Source of the DNA: Kineococcus xinjiangensis
GTDB lineage: Bacteria; Actinomycetota; Actinomycetes; Actinomycetales; Kineococcaceae
Direction: 5' to 3'
Length of the DNA: 64,000 bases
Assembly: GCF_002934625.1 (NCBI RefSeq)
Contig: NZ_PTJD01000010.1
Coordinates: 62,001 to 126,000, forward strand
Part shown: positions 25,928 through 35,892 of the stretch, piece by piece
Layout of the letters: each line of letters begins with the position of its first letter
Position numbering within the stretch: the first letter of the stretch is position 1
The notes under the pieces: model-generated
Told to the model about the DNA's origin: nothing
The model's input: only the letters and a program-made list of their open reading frames with translations
Databases searched by the model: none
Position numbers and translations under genes: made by a program

Positions 25928-27213
25928 TCATCGTCGACAGGGCGCTGCAGCAGCGCCAGGCCGAGGGCCGCCCGATCCGGGTGGCCCTCGTCGGGGCCGG
26001 CTTCATGGGGCGCGGCTTCGTCAACCAGGTCGTGAACTCCGTACCCGGCATGGAGCTCGTCGCCATCGCCAACCGCACGGTGTCCAAGGCCCGCGACGCC
26101 TACGAGCAGGCGGGCGTCACCGGGGTCGTGGAGGCCGACGACGCCGCCGCCGTCGACCGCGCCATCGCCGCCGGCCGGCCCGTCGTCAGCGGCAGCTACG
26201 AGGCCGTCGTCGACGCCGAGCAGATCGACGCGGTCGTCGAGGCCACCGGCAACACCGAGTACGGCGCGCACGTCGTCGTCCGGGCCATCGAGGCAGGCAA
26301 GCACATCGTCCTGCTCAACGCCGAGGTCGACGGCACCGCCGGCCTGGCCCTGCGCAAGCGCGCCGAGAAGGCCGGGGTCCTCTACACCGGCTGCGACGGC
26401 GACCAGCCGGGCGTGCAGATGAACCTCATCCGCTTCGTCCGCAGCATCGGCCTCACCCCGCTGGTCTCCGGCAACATCAAGGGCCTGCAGGACGAGTACC
26501 GCAACCCCACCACCCAGGAGGGGTTCGCGAAGCAGTGGGGCCAGGACCCCTACATGGTCACCAGCTTCGCCGACGGCACCAAGGTCTCCTTCGAGCAGGC
26601 GCTCGTCGCCAACGCCACCGGGATGACCGTGGAGAAGCGCGGCATGCGCGGCGCCGACCACCGCGGGCACGTCGACGAGCTGACGAAGCAGTTCGACGTG
26701 GAGGAGCTCAAGGCCCTCGGCGGCGTCGTGGACTACGTCGTCGGCGCCAAGCCCGGCCCCGGCGTCTACGTGCTCGGCACCCACGACGACCCGAAGCAGA
26801 AGCACTACCTCAACCTGTACAAGCTGGGCGAGGGACCGCTCTACAGCTTCTACACGCCGTACCACCTGTGCCACTTCGAGGTGCCCCTGACGGTGGCGCG
26901 CGCGGTCCTCTTCGGCGACCCCGCGATCCAGCCGTCGGACCGGGTCACGGTCGAGGTCGTCACCACCGCCAAGACCGACCTGAAGGCGGGCAAGGAGATC
27001 GACCGCCTCGGCGGCTACGACACCTTCGGGGTGGCCGAGCGCGCCGACGTGACCGCCGAGCAGCGGCTGCTGCCGATGGGCGTGGCCGAGGGCTGCGTCC
27101 TCAAGCGCGACGTGGCCAAGGACGAGGTCCTGACCTACGACGACGTGACCCTGCCCGAGGGGCGCCTCATCGACGCCCTGCGCGCGGAGCAGGCCGCCAT
27201 CCTGGCGGGCTGA
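25924..27213 (+). CDS. Homoserine-dehydrogenase-like NAD(P) oxidoreductase with SAF domain
   Basis: 429 residues. Rossmann fold with GAGFMGRG at residues 24-31, then VVEATGNTEYGAHVV and HIVLLNAEVDGTAGLALRKRAEKAGVLYTGCDGDQPG as in homoserine-dehydrogenase-like proteins, and a C-terminal SAF (antifreeze/FlgA-like) domain at about 340-415 (LPMGVAEGCVLKRDVAKDEVLTYDDV). Such proteins occur in surface-polysaccharide and nucleotide-sugar clusters, but their reaction is not established; a carbohydrate oxidoreductase role is inferred. GTG start overlaps the RmlC-like stop, so it is translated together with the three sugar-nucleotide genes. A strong terminator follows. Confidence 0.85.
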   Translation: MIIVDRALQQRQAEGRPIRVALVGAGFMGRGFVNQVVNSVPGMELVAIANRTVSKARDAYEQAGVTGVVEADDAAAVDRAIAAGRPVVSGSYEAVVDAEQIDAVVEATGNTEYGAHVVVRAIEAGKHIVLLNAEVDGTAGLALRKRAEKAGVLYTGCDGDQPGVQMNLIRFVRSIGLTPLVSGNIKGLQDEYRNPTTQEGFAKQWGQDPYMVTSFADGTKVSFEQALVANATGMTVEKRGMRGADHRGHVDELTKQFDVEELKALGGVVDYVVGAKPGPGVYVLGTHDDPKQKHYLNLYKLGEGPLYSFYTPYHLCHFEVPLTVARAVLFGDPAIQPSDRVTVEVVTTAKTDLKAGKEIDRLGGYDTFGVAERADVTAEQRLLPMGVAEGCVLKRDVAKDEVLTYDDVTLPEGRLIDALRAEQAAILAG

Positions 27214-27233
27214 GCACCGCGCCACCCGGCTGA

Positions 27234-27267
27234 GGAGGCCGCCGACCCCACCGGGTCGGCGGCCTCC
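27234..27267. terminator. Strong hairpin between convergent SAF and UvrA-like genes
   Basis: 15-bp perfect stem GGAGGCCGCCGACCC (27234-27248) with GGGTCGGCGGCCTCC (27253-27267), loop CACC. No U-tract. Probably bidirectional. Confidence 0.75.
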
Positions 27268-27315
27268 GCCGTTCCCGGTGGGGGCGAGGGGGCGTCACGC
27301 CCCGCGCGGTGCCGC

Positions 27316-29706
<2,391 letters not shown>

Positions 29707-29823
29707 CGTCTCCCCCTCCGTGAGGCGGGGCCGCCTCCGCGGTCTCCGTCGTCGCCCGGCTCGATCCGGTCAGCGAACCAGCTCCCTGCGACACGGGGAA
29801 CCCCCGCGGCGCAGCCGGCCGGG

Positions 29824-30231
29824 TCAGCGCAGCTCGTTGATGCGCAGCAGGTTCCCGGCGGGGTCGCGCACGGCGCAGTCGCGCACGCCGTAGGGCTGCT
29901 CGGCCGGTTCCTGCACGACCTCCGCGCCGGCGGCCTGGAGCCGGTCGAAGGCGCCGTCGAGGTCCTTCGCGGCCAGCGTGAGGGCGGCGTAGGTGCCCTT
30001 GGCCATCATCTCGGTGATGACCCGGCGCTCCTCGTCGGTGACCCCGGGGTCCGCGGCAGGCGGGTGCAGGACGATCGACGTGGGCTGCCCGACGGGGCCG
30101 ACGGTGATCCAGCGCATCCCGTCGTACCCGACGTCGTTGCGGACCTCGAAGCCGAGGACGTCGCGGTAGAAGGCCAGCGAGGCCTCGGGGTCGTCGTGCG
30201 GGAGGAAGGCGTGGTGGATGGTGATGTCCAT
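29824..30231 (-). CDS. VOC-family (glyoxalase/bleomycin-resistance fold) protein
   Basis: 135 residues. Two beta-alpha-beta-beta-beta modules: ITIHHAFLPHDDPEASLAFYRDVLGFEVRND and TLAAKDLDGAFDRLQAAGAEVVQEPAEQPYGVRDCAVRDPAGNLLRINE, with a metal-site His near the start and Glu at the C-terminus. Members include dioxygenases, isomerases and drug-binding proteins; this one cannot be assigned. It begins 5 nt after the AraC gene stop and also has TAGCGT 7 nt before its ATG, so it may be both co-transcribed and leaderless. Confidence 0.85.
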   Translation of the reverse strand: MDITIHHAFLPHDDPEASLAFYRDVLGFEVRNDVGYDGMRWITVGPVGQPTSIVLHPPAADPGVTDEERRVITEMMAKGTYAALTLAAKDLDGAFDRLQAAGAEVVQEPAEQPYGVRDCAVRDPAGNLLRINELR

Positions 30232-30236
30232 GCCGA

Positions 30237-30689
30237 TCACGCTAGGTCGGGGCCGGACGCGCGCGCTTCTCGATTCCTGACCGGTCTGGTGACCTGCTTC
30301 GCCACGCACGCGGGCATCCCCGCCGTGGCGCGCCCGGCCTCGCGGCGGTAGGTGCTGGGGGGCACCCCGACCAGTTCCCGGAACCGGGTGCTGAACGTGC
30401 CCAGGGACGAGCAGCCCACCGCGAAGCAGACCTCGGTCACGCTGAGGTCGCCCCTGCGCAGCAGGGCCATCGCCCGCTCGATGCGCCGCGTCATGAGGTA
30501 GCCGTACGGCGACTCGCCGTAGGCCAGCCGGAACTGCCGGCTCAGGTGCCCGGCGGACATGTTCACGCCGCGGGCCAGCGCCTCGACGTCCAGCGGCTGG
30601 GCGTGGTCGCGGTCGATCCGGTCGCGGACGCGGCGCAGGAGCGCGAGGTCGCGCAGGTGCTGCTCCGCGGCGCCGGTCCGGCTGCTCAC
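30237..30689 (-). CDS. AraC-family transcriptional regulator, short form
   Basis: 150 residues: essentially only the C-terminal double helix-turn-helix domain (about 20-120; LDVEALARGVNMSAGHLSRQFRLAYGESPYGYLMTRRIERAMALLRRGDLSVTEVCFAVGCSSLGTFSTRFRELVG-type pattern), with no ligand-binding domain. Such stand-alone AraC proteins are often encoded directly upstream of a VOC gene, as here, and regulate it. The GTG start at 30689 is preceded by CACGAT with a 7-nt gap, a leaderless arrangement. Confidence 0.85.
   Translation of the reverse strand: MSSRTGAAEQHLRDLALLRRVRDRIDRDHAQPLDVEALARGVNMSAGHLSRQFRLAYGESPYGYLMTRRIERAMALLRRGDLSVTEVCFAVGCSSLGTFSTRFRELVGVPPSTYRREAGRATAGMPACVAKQVTRPVRNREARASGPDLA
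30239..30244 (-). promoter_or_regulatory. -10-like TAGCGT before the VOC gene
   Basis: TAGCGT ends 7 nt before ATG 30231 and overlaps the end of the AraC gene; possible internal leaderless promoter. Confidence 0.4.
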
Positions 30690-30696
30690 CCGGGCG

Positions 30697-30702
30697 ATCG
30701 TG
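30697..30702 (-). promoter_or_regulatory. Candidate -10 CACGAT before the AraC gene
   Basis: CACGAT on the minus strand, 7 nt before GTG 30689; no SD. Confidence 0.35.
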
Positions 30703-30818
30703 CCACGTCGTCCCCCGCCGCGGTGGGGTTCCGGACGCCCGGGTGCGGCCCGCCGAGCCGCACCTCCCGCGCCGGCGCGGGAGGTGGCCGGGCGCACCGG
30801 TGGCGGCGGGCGCGGCAC

Positions 30819-30824
30819 TAGCCT
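30819..30824 (+). promoter_or_regulatory. -10 element TAGCCT, leaderless promoter of DUF2520-panC
   Basis: TAGCCT ends 6 nt before GTG 30831. Confidence 0.6.
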
Positions 30825-30830
30825 GCGCCC

Positions 30831-31790
30831 GTGGCGACACCTCCTCCTGCCCGGGCCGGCCGGCTCGACGTCGCGGTCCTCGGCGCCGGACGGGTCGGGC
30901 CGGTCCTCGGCGCGGCCCTGCGCGGGGCCGGGCACCGCGTCGTCGGCGTCCACGCCCGCAGCGCCGCCGCGGCCGAGCGCGTCGCGGCCCTCCTGCCCGA
31001 CGTCCCCCTGGTGACGGCGGAGCAGACCACCCGCGCCGACCTCGTGCTGCTCGCGGTGCCCGACGACGCCCTGGCCCGGGTGGTGGCCGACCTCGCGGCC
31101 GCCGGTGCCTGGCGGGCGGGGCAGCTGGTCGTGCACACCAGCGGCCGCGCCGGGACCTCCGTGCTCGCCCCGGCCGCGGCCGCCGGTGCCCTGCCGCTCG
31201 CGCTGCACCCGGCGATGACCTTCACCGGCACCAGCCTGGACCTGCCCCGGCTGGCCTCGGCGTGCTTCGCCGTCACCGCCCCGCCCGTCCTGCTGCCCGT
31301 CGCGCAGGCGCTCGTCCACGAGTGCGGGGCCACCCCCGTCGTGGTCGCGGAGGAGGAGCGCCCGCTCTACCACGCGGCGCTGGCCCACGGGGCGAACCAC
31401 CTCGTCACCCTCGTCGCCCAGGCCGCGGAGGCGCTGCGACCGGCGCTGGCGGGAGCGGACGGGGAGGTGGACGGCGAGACCGTCGCCCGGGTGCTGCGCC
31501 CGCTGCTGCAGGCCGCCCTGGACAACGCCCTCGCCAGCGGGGACGCCGCCCTGACCGGCCCGGTGGCGCGCGGTGACGCCGGCACCGTCGCCGGGCACCT
31601 GGCGGTCCTGCGCGAGCGGGGCGGCACCGGCACGGCCGCCGTCTACGCGCAGGCGGCGGAGGCGGCCCTCGGGCGCGCGGCGGAGTCGGGCAGGCTGGCC
31701 CCCGCGGCCGCAGCGGCCGTCCGGGCCGCGCTGGGTGCGCGGCGGGAACTCGGGGCGCCGTCCGGCGCGGGGGAGAGGAGCAGCGGGTGA
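30831..31790 (+). CDS. Rossmann-fold protein with DUF2520 domain, panC partner
   Basis: 319 residues. N-terminal NAD(P)-binding fold [30 protein letters not shown], then [14 protein letters not shown], and a helical DUF2520 C-terminal domain ([22 protein letters not shown]). It resembles ketopantoate reductase in fold, and in actinobacteria it is regularly found immediately before panC; a role in pantothenate synthesis is inferred, not shown. Its stop overlaps the panC start by 4 nt. Confidence 0.85.
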   Translation: MATPPPARAGRLDVAVLGAGRVGPVLGAALRGAGHRVVGVHARSAAAAERVAALLPDVPLVTAEQTTRADLVLLAVPDDALARVVADLAAAGAWRAGQLVVHTSGRAGTSVLAPAAAAGALPLALHPAMTFTGTSLDLPRLASACFAVTAPPVLLPVAQALVHECGATPVVVAEEERPLYHAALAHGANHLVTLVAQAAEALRPALAGADGEVDGETVARVLRPLLQAALDNALASGDAALTGPVARGDAGTVAGHLAVLRERGGTGTAAVYAQAAEAALGRAAESGRLAPAAAAAVRAALGARRELGAPSGAGERSSG

Positions 31791-32638
31791 GCGACCTCGT
31801 CGTGGCGCGCACGCGGGCCGAGCTGGACGCGGCGCGGGCCGAGCTGGAGGGACCGGTCGCGGTCGTCATGACGATGGGGGCGCTGCACCGCGGGCACGCC
31901 AGCCTCGTGCGGGCGGCGCGCGAGCGCGCCCGCAGCGTGCTCGTGACCGTCTTCCTGAACCCGCTGCAGTTCGGGCGGGGCGAGGACCTCGCGCGCTACC
32001 CGCGCACCCTCGACGACGACCTGCGCCTGTGCCGGGAGGAGGGCGTGGACGCCGTCTTCGCACCGGGCCCCGACGTCGTCTACCCCGACGGCGAGCCGGG
32101 CATCCGGGTCTCCGCGGGGGACCTGGGTGCGGTCCTGGAGGGGGCGAGCCGGCCGGGGCACTTCGACGGGGTGCTCACCGTCGTGTGCAAGCTCCTGCAG
32201 CTCACCCGCGCCGACCAGGCCTACTTCGGGCAGAAGGACGCCCAGCAGCTGCTGCTGGTGCGCCGGATGGTCCGCGACCTCGACCTGCCCGTCGAGGTGG
32301 TCGCCGTGCCCACCGTCCGCGAGGCCGACGGGCTGGCCCTGTCCAGCCGCAACACCTACCTGACCCCGTTCGACCGGGAGGTCGCGCTCGCGCTCAGCAG
32401 GAGCCTGCGGGCCGGTGCGGAGGTGGCCGCCGAAGGTCCCAGCGCGGTGCGCCGCGCCGCCCGCGACGTGCTGCGGGCGGAACCGGGCGCCCGGGTGGAC
32501 TACCTCGTGCTGGTGGACCCGGTGACCCTGGAGGACGTGCCGGAGCACCACCGGGGGGAGGCGCTGCTGGCGGTGGCGGCGAAGGTGGGCTCCACCCGGC
32601 TCATCGACAACGTGCCGCTCGTCATCGGCAGCGCCTGA
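31787..32638 (+). CDS. panC: Pantothenate synthetase
   Basis: 283 residues. Condenses pantoate with beta-alanine using ATP in the cytoplasm. Seen: the nucleotidyltransferase motif [36 protein letters not shown], the pantoate/ATP region [25 protein letters not shown] and the KMSKS-like [13 protein letters not shown] start overlaps the DUF2520 stop. panD, which usually follows, is absent; lysS comes next after 177 bp containing a large inverted repeat. Confidence 0.96.
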   Translation: MSDLVVARTRAELDAARAELEGPVAVVMTMGALHRGHASLVRAARERARSVLVTVFLNPLQFGRGEDLARYPRTLDDDLRLCREEGVDAVFAPGPDVVYPDGEPGIRVSAGDLGAVLEGASRPGHFDGVLTVVCKLLQLTRADQAYFGQKDAQQLLLVRRMVRDLDLPVEVVAVPTVREADGLALSSRNTYLTPFDREVALALSRSLRAGAEVAAEGPSAVRRAARDVLRAEPGARVDYLVLVDPVTLEDVPEHHRGEALLAVAAKVGSTRLIDNVPLVIGSA

Positions 32639-32661
32639 GCCCCGGGCCGACCGCCCGCCTG

Positions 32662-32771
32662 CGGTCGGTGGGCTGACAGCCCGCCTGCGGGCAGCGGCCG
32701 CCGCGCCGCCCGGACGCCCGCCCCGCCCGGCGCGTCTCGTCCTGCCCGCAGGCCTGCTGTCACGCCGACCG
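32662..32771. repeat. Long interrupted inverted repeat between panC and lysS
   Basis: CGGTCGG (32662-32668), TGACAG (32674-32679) and GCCTGCGGGCAG (32683-32694) are matched in reverse order by CTGCCCGCAGGC (32742-32753), CTGTCA (32757-32762) and CCGACCG (32765-32771): 25 perfect pairs with two small internal loops around a 47-nt centre. Possible panC terminator or cruciform upstream of the lysS promoter. Confidence 0.75.
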
Positions 32772-32803
32772 CCCGCCGTCACGGGGCCCCGTCCGCACGC
32801 GGA

Positions 32804-32809
32804 TAGCCT
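32804..32809 (+). promoter_or_regulatory. -10 element TAGCCT, leaderless promoter of lysS
   Basis: TAGCCT ends 6 nt before GTG 32816; no SD. Confidence 0.6.
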
Positions 32810-32815
32810 TGCCGG

Positions 32816-34375
32816 GTGAGCCAGGAGAACCGCGAGGAACCCACCGCCGCGCACGGGGCGGACGCCGACCAGCACCTGCCGGAGCAGGACGCCGGTGCGG
32901 ACCTGCCCGAGCAGGTCAGGGTCCGGCGGGAGAAGCGCCAGCGGATGCTGGACGCCGGCGAGGAGCCCTACCCCGTCGCCGTGGGCCGCACCCACTCCCT
33001 GGCCGCGGTGCGCGAGCAGTACGACGGGCGGCTGCAGGCGGGGGAGGAGACCGACGACGTCGTCGGCGTCGCCGGGCGCGTCGTGTTCGCCCGCGGAACC
33101 GGCAAGCTGGCGTTCGCGACCCTGCAGGAGGGGGACGGCACCCGCCTGCAGGTGATGGTGTCGCTGGCCGGGGTGGGGGCCGAGGCGCTGGAGCGCTGGA
33201 AGTCGGACGCGGACCTCGGCGACATCGTCTTCGTCCGGGGCCGGGTGGTCTGCAGCAAGCGCGGCGAGCTGTCCGTGATGGCCGAGGAGTGGGCGATGGC
33301 GGCGAAGGCGCTGCGCCCGCTGCCGGTGCTGCACAAGGAGATGTCGGAGGAGACCCGCGTCCGCCAGCGGTACGTGGACCTCATCGTGCGCGAGGACGCC
33401 CGGCGCACGGTCCGGGCGCGCGCGGCGGTGGTGCGGTCCCTGCGGAACACGCTGGACGGGAGGGGCTTCCTCGAGGTCGAGACCCCGATGCTGCAGACGC
33501 AGCCGGGCGGGGCGGCGGCTCGCCCGTTCGTGACGCACTCCAACGCCTTCGACATCGACCTGTTCCTGCGGATCGCACCGGAGCTGTTCCTCAAGCGCTG
33601 CGTCGTGGGCGGTATCGAGCGGGTCTTCGAGATCAACCGCAACTTCCGCAACGAGGGCTCCGATTCCACGCACTCCCCGGAGTTCGCGATGCTGGAGGCG
33701 TACGAGGCCTACGGCGACTACGACAGCATCGGCACCCTGACCCGGGAACTCGTGCAGGAGGCCGCCCGCAGCGCGTTCGGTTCTGCCGTGGTGACCCTCG
33801 CCGACGGCTCGGAGTACGACCTCGGCGGGGAATGGGCGCAGATCTCGATGTATCCGTCGCTGTCGGAGTCGCTGGGGGAGGAGATCACCCCCGCGACCGA
33901 CGTGGCGGACCTGCGGCGGATCGCCGCAGGTCTCGACATTTCCGTGGACGAGGCCCGGTGGGGTCACGGGAAGCTCGTCGAGGAACTGTGGGAGAACCGG
34001 GTGGCGCACACGCTGCACGCGCCGACCTTCGTGCGGGATTTCCCGGTGGAAACGTCGCCGCTGACCCGCGCGCACCGCAGCGTCGAAGGTGTCGTGGAGA
34101 AGTGGGACCTCTACGTCCGCGGTTTCGAGCTCGCCACCGGGTATTCCGAGCTGGTCGATCCCGTGGTGCAGCGCGAGCGCTTCGAGGCGCAGGCGCGGCT
34201 GGGCGCCCTCGGTGACGAGGAGGCCATGCGCGTCGACGAGGACTTCCTGCAGGCGCAGGAGTACGGAATGCCCCCCGCCGGTGGGATGGGCATGGGCATC
34301 GACCGGTTGCTGATGGCGCTGACCGGCCTCGGGATCCGGGAGACCATCCTGTTCCCGCTGGTGAAGCCGCGCTGA
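32816..34375 (+). CDS. lysS: Lysyl-tRNA synthetase, class II
   Basis: 519 residues. N-terminal OB-fold anticodon-binding domain (about 75-190) and class II catalytic domain: motif 1 around [21 protein letters not shown], motif 2 [20 protein letters not shown], motif 3 [16 protein letters not shown]. Charges tRNA-Lys. The first ~35 residues are an acidic, Gln/Glu-rich extension. The second half uses a few more A/T-ending codons than its neighbours (for instance GATTTC, GAATGT-type stretches near 33.9-34.3 kb). The start is placed by the -10 box immediately upstream. Confidence 0.96.
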   Translation: MSQENREEPTAAHGADADQHLPEQDAGADLPEQVRVRREKRQRMLDAGEEPYPVAVGRTHSLAAVREQYDGRLQAGEETDDVVGVAGRVVFARGTGKLAFATLQEGDGTRLQVMVSLAGVGAEALERWKSDADLGDIVFVRGRVVCSKRGELSVMAEEWAMAAKALRPLPVLHKEMSEETRVRQRYVDLIVREDARRTVRARAAVVRSLRNTLDGRGFLEVETPMLQTQPGGAAARPFVTHSNAFDIDLFLRIAPELFLKRCVVGGIERVFEINRNFRNEGSDSTHSPEFAMLEAYEAYGDYDSIGTLTRELVQEAARSAFGSAVVTLADGSEYDLGGEWAQISMYPSLSESLGEEITPATDVADLRRIAAGLDISVDEARWGHGKLVEELWENRVAHTLHAPTFVRDFPVETSPLTRAHRSVEGVVEKWDLYVRGFELATGYSELVDPVVQRERFEAQARLGALGDEEAMRVDEDFLQAQEYGMPPAGGMGMGIDRLLMALTGLGIRETILFPLVKPR

Positions 34376-34380
34376 CCGGG

Positions 34381-34400
34381 GCCGCGGGGCTTTCCGCGGC
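34381..34400 (+). terminator. Hairpin terminator after lysS
   Basis: GCCGCGG (34381-34387) pairs with CCGCGGC (34394-34400) around GGCTTT. Confidence 0.55.
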
Positions 34401-34415
34401 GGGCTGCGGCTGACG

Positions 34416-34421
34416 TACGCT
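34416..34421 (+). promoter_or_regulatory. -10 element TACGCT, leaderless promoter of the small membrane protein
   Basis: TACGCT ends 6 nt before GTG 34428. Confidence 0.55.
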
Positions 34422-34427
34422 GGGAGC

Positions 34428-34589
34428 GTGGACGTCGTTTCAGCCCTGCTGCCTCCCGTGGGGGTCCTGCTCCTCTTCATCGTGGTGATCCGCGCCTTCA
34501 TCCAGGGGGATCGTCGTGAACGGGCGGCGCTGGCCCGGATGGAGAAAGAGCGACGCGATTCGCCTGATGAAGGCGACGCGCCTCGCTGA
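34428..34589 (+). CDS. Small single-span membrane protein (53 aa)
   Basis: 53 residues: short N-terminus, one membrane helix at about 9-24 (PPVGVLLLFIVVIRAF), then a highly charged cytoplasmic tail rich in Arg, Glu and Asp (RRERAALARMEKERRD). I cannot name a family, but small proteins of this shape between lysS and lsr2 are familiar in actinobacteria. The GTG is fixed by the -10 box TACGCT 6 nt upstream, with GGGAG possibly serving as SD. Two-thirds of the codons show the strong third-position GC expected of a real gene. Confidence 0.65.
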   Translation: MDVVSALLPPVGVLLLFIVVIRAFIQGDRRERAALARMEKERRDSPDEGDAPR

Positions 34590-34594
34590 GACTT

Positions 34595-34623
34595 TTGACA
34601 ATGCCGGCGGAAATCACCATCAT
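34595..34623 (+). promoter_or_regulatory. lsr2 promoter, TTGACA-N17-CATCAT
   Basis: A consensus -35 TTGACA (34595-34600) and -10 CATCAT (34618-34623) separated by 17 bp, in a noticeably AT-rich stretch 60 bp before lsr2. The best sigma-70-type promoter in the window. Confidence 0.7.
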
Positions 34624-34682
34624 TTGCGTCGACAGGTCTTTTCGCGGGTCTTGCGCCCGCTGGTGCGGAGATGGAGAGCCCG

Positions 34683-35039
34683 ATGGCGCAGAAGGTTCAG
34701 GTCCTGCTCGTGGACGACATCGACGGCGGTGAGGCGGCGGAGACCGTCACCTTCTCCCTCGACGGCGTCACCTACGAGATCGACCTGTCCGAGGAGCACG
34801 CCAGCGCGCTGCGCGACGCCTTCGCGCCGTGGGTGGGGCACGCCCGCAGAGTGGGGGGGCGCGGCGGGGGCACCCGTCGCGCGGCCGCCCCGCCGAAGCA
34901 GCGCACCTCCTCGGGGGGCTCCGAGGGGCCCGACACCGGCGCCGTGCGGGCCTGGGCGCGGGAGAACGGCTACACCGTGAGCGACCGTGGCCGCATCTCC
35001 GCCGAGATCGTCAAGGCGTACCAGGACGCGCAGGGCTGA
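34683..35039 (+). CDS. lsr2: Nucleoid-associated protein Lsr2
   Basis: 118 residues. N-terminal dimerisation domain MAQKVQVLLVDDIDGGEA..., a Gly/Arg/Ser linker (about 58-85), and a C-terminal DNA-binding domain with the AT-hook-like RGR in VSDRGRISAEIVKAY, which inserts into the minor groove of AT-rich DNA. Lsr2 is the actinobacterial H-NS analogue and silences AT-rich, often acquired, genes. The ATG at 34683 is chosen over 34671 because GGAG lies 6-9 nt before it and homologues start at MAQKVQV. Strong promoter upstream, terminator downstream. Confidence 0.96.
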   Translation: MAQKVQVLLVDDIDGGEAAETVTFSLDGVTYEIDLSEEHASALRDAFAPWVGHARRVGGRGGGTRRAAAPPKQRTSSGGSEGPDTGAVRAWARENGYTVSDRGRISAEIVKAYQDAQG

Positions 35040-35050
35040 GCGCAGGCACC

Positions 35051-35084
35051 GCGGCGGCCGGTCCCCTCGGGGGCCGGCCGCCGC
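35051..35084 (+). terminator. Hairpin terminator after lsr2
   Basis: GCGGCGGCCGG (35051-35061) and CCGGCCGCCGC (35074-35084) form an 11-bp stem, extended inward by CCCC/GGGG. Confidence 0.7.
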
Positions 35085-35105
35085 TGCACGTCCGGGGGCG
35101 CCGCG

Positions 35106-35111
35106 TAGGGT
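35106..35111 (+). promoter_or_regulatory. -10 element TAGGGT, leaderless promoter of the GntR gene
   Basis: TAGGGT ends 6 nt before GTG 35118. Confidence 0.6.
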
Positions 35112-35117
35112 GAGGGC

Positions 35118-35825
35118 GTGCGGACCCACGAGGCGGTGCTGCGCCGCATCGAGGCGGACCTGGCCCGCGGGGAGTTGCGCATCGGTGGGCGACTGCCGCC
35201 GGAGCGGACGCTCGCCGAGCAGCTCGGGGTGAGCCGCGCGTCGGTGCGGGAGGCCATCCGCGTCCTGGAGGCGATGGGCGTCGTCCGCTCGTCCGTGGGT
35301 TCCGGCCCCGAGGCGGGCACCGTGGTGGTGGGCGACCCGGCGGCTCCGCTCTCGGCGGCCCTGCGCCTGCACCTGGGCACCCGCGCGCTGCCGATCCACG
35401 ACCTCGTCGAGGCGCGGGTGCTGCTGGAGACCTGGGCCGTCGCGACGGCGGCGGAGGCCCCCGAGCGCGCCGCGGCGGACCTGGCGCGTGCCGAGGAGCT
35501 GCTGGTCGCCATGGACGACGAGGCACTCCCTCCGGAGCGCTTCCACTACCTCGACGCGGAGTTCCACGTCGCACTCGCCGCCGCAGCGGGCAACGTCCTC
35601 GTGACGGCCGTGATGGTCGCCCTGCGCGAGGCCGTGCACGGGTACGTGATGGCGGCGGTGCCCGCCCTGCCGGACTGGCCGGGAACGGCGCGGCGCCTGC
35701 GCGGTGAGCACCGGGAGCTCGTGCGGGCCGTGCGCGCCGGTGAGGCCGGCCCGGCCGCCTCGGCGGTGCGCGCCCACATCGAGGGCTTCACCGCCGAGGC
35801 CGGCCTGGTCGTCGTCCCCGGCTAG
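35118..35825 (+). CDS. GntR-family regulator, FadR/LldR subgroup
   Basis: 235 residues. N-terminal winged helix (about 5-70; GGRLPPERTLAEQLGVSRASVREAIRVLEAMGVV) and an all-helical FCD ligand domain with metal-site residues Asp/His patterns (HDLVEARVLLE, FHYLDAEFHVALAAAAGN, GEHRELVRAVRAG..HI). FadR-type proteins bind TGGTN3ACCA-like operators and respond to lactate, glycolate, fatty acyl-CoA or other acids. It lies 4 kb from lutCBA, whose promoter carries a perfect TGGTCTGACCA palindrome, so regulation of lactate use is a reasonable inference. Confidence 0.87.
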   Translation: MRTHEAVLRRIEADLARGELRIGGRLPPERTLAEQLGVSRASVREAIRVLEAMGVVRSSVGSGPEAGTVVVGDPAAPLSAALRLHLGTRALPIHDLVEARVLLETWAVATAAEAPERAAADLARAEELLVAMDDEALPPERFHYLDAEFHVALAAAAGNVLVTAVMVALREAVHGYVMAAVPALPDWPGTARRLRGEHRELVRAVRAGEAGPAASAVRAHIEGFTAEAGLVVVPG

Positions 35826-35892
35826 TGCTCCGCCGGGCCCGGCCGGGTGTGCTGGTGCTGTTCCGCTCCCCGGCGTGAGCGGGATCGGCGCC

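Noticed and set aside
34376-34682. tRNA gene between lysS and lsr2
   Set aside because: The AT-richer stretch has no cloverleaf arms or CCA end; it holds a small ORF and the lsr2 promoter. No tRNA-like structure was recognised anywhere in the window.
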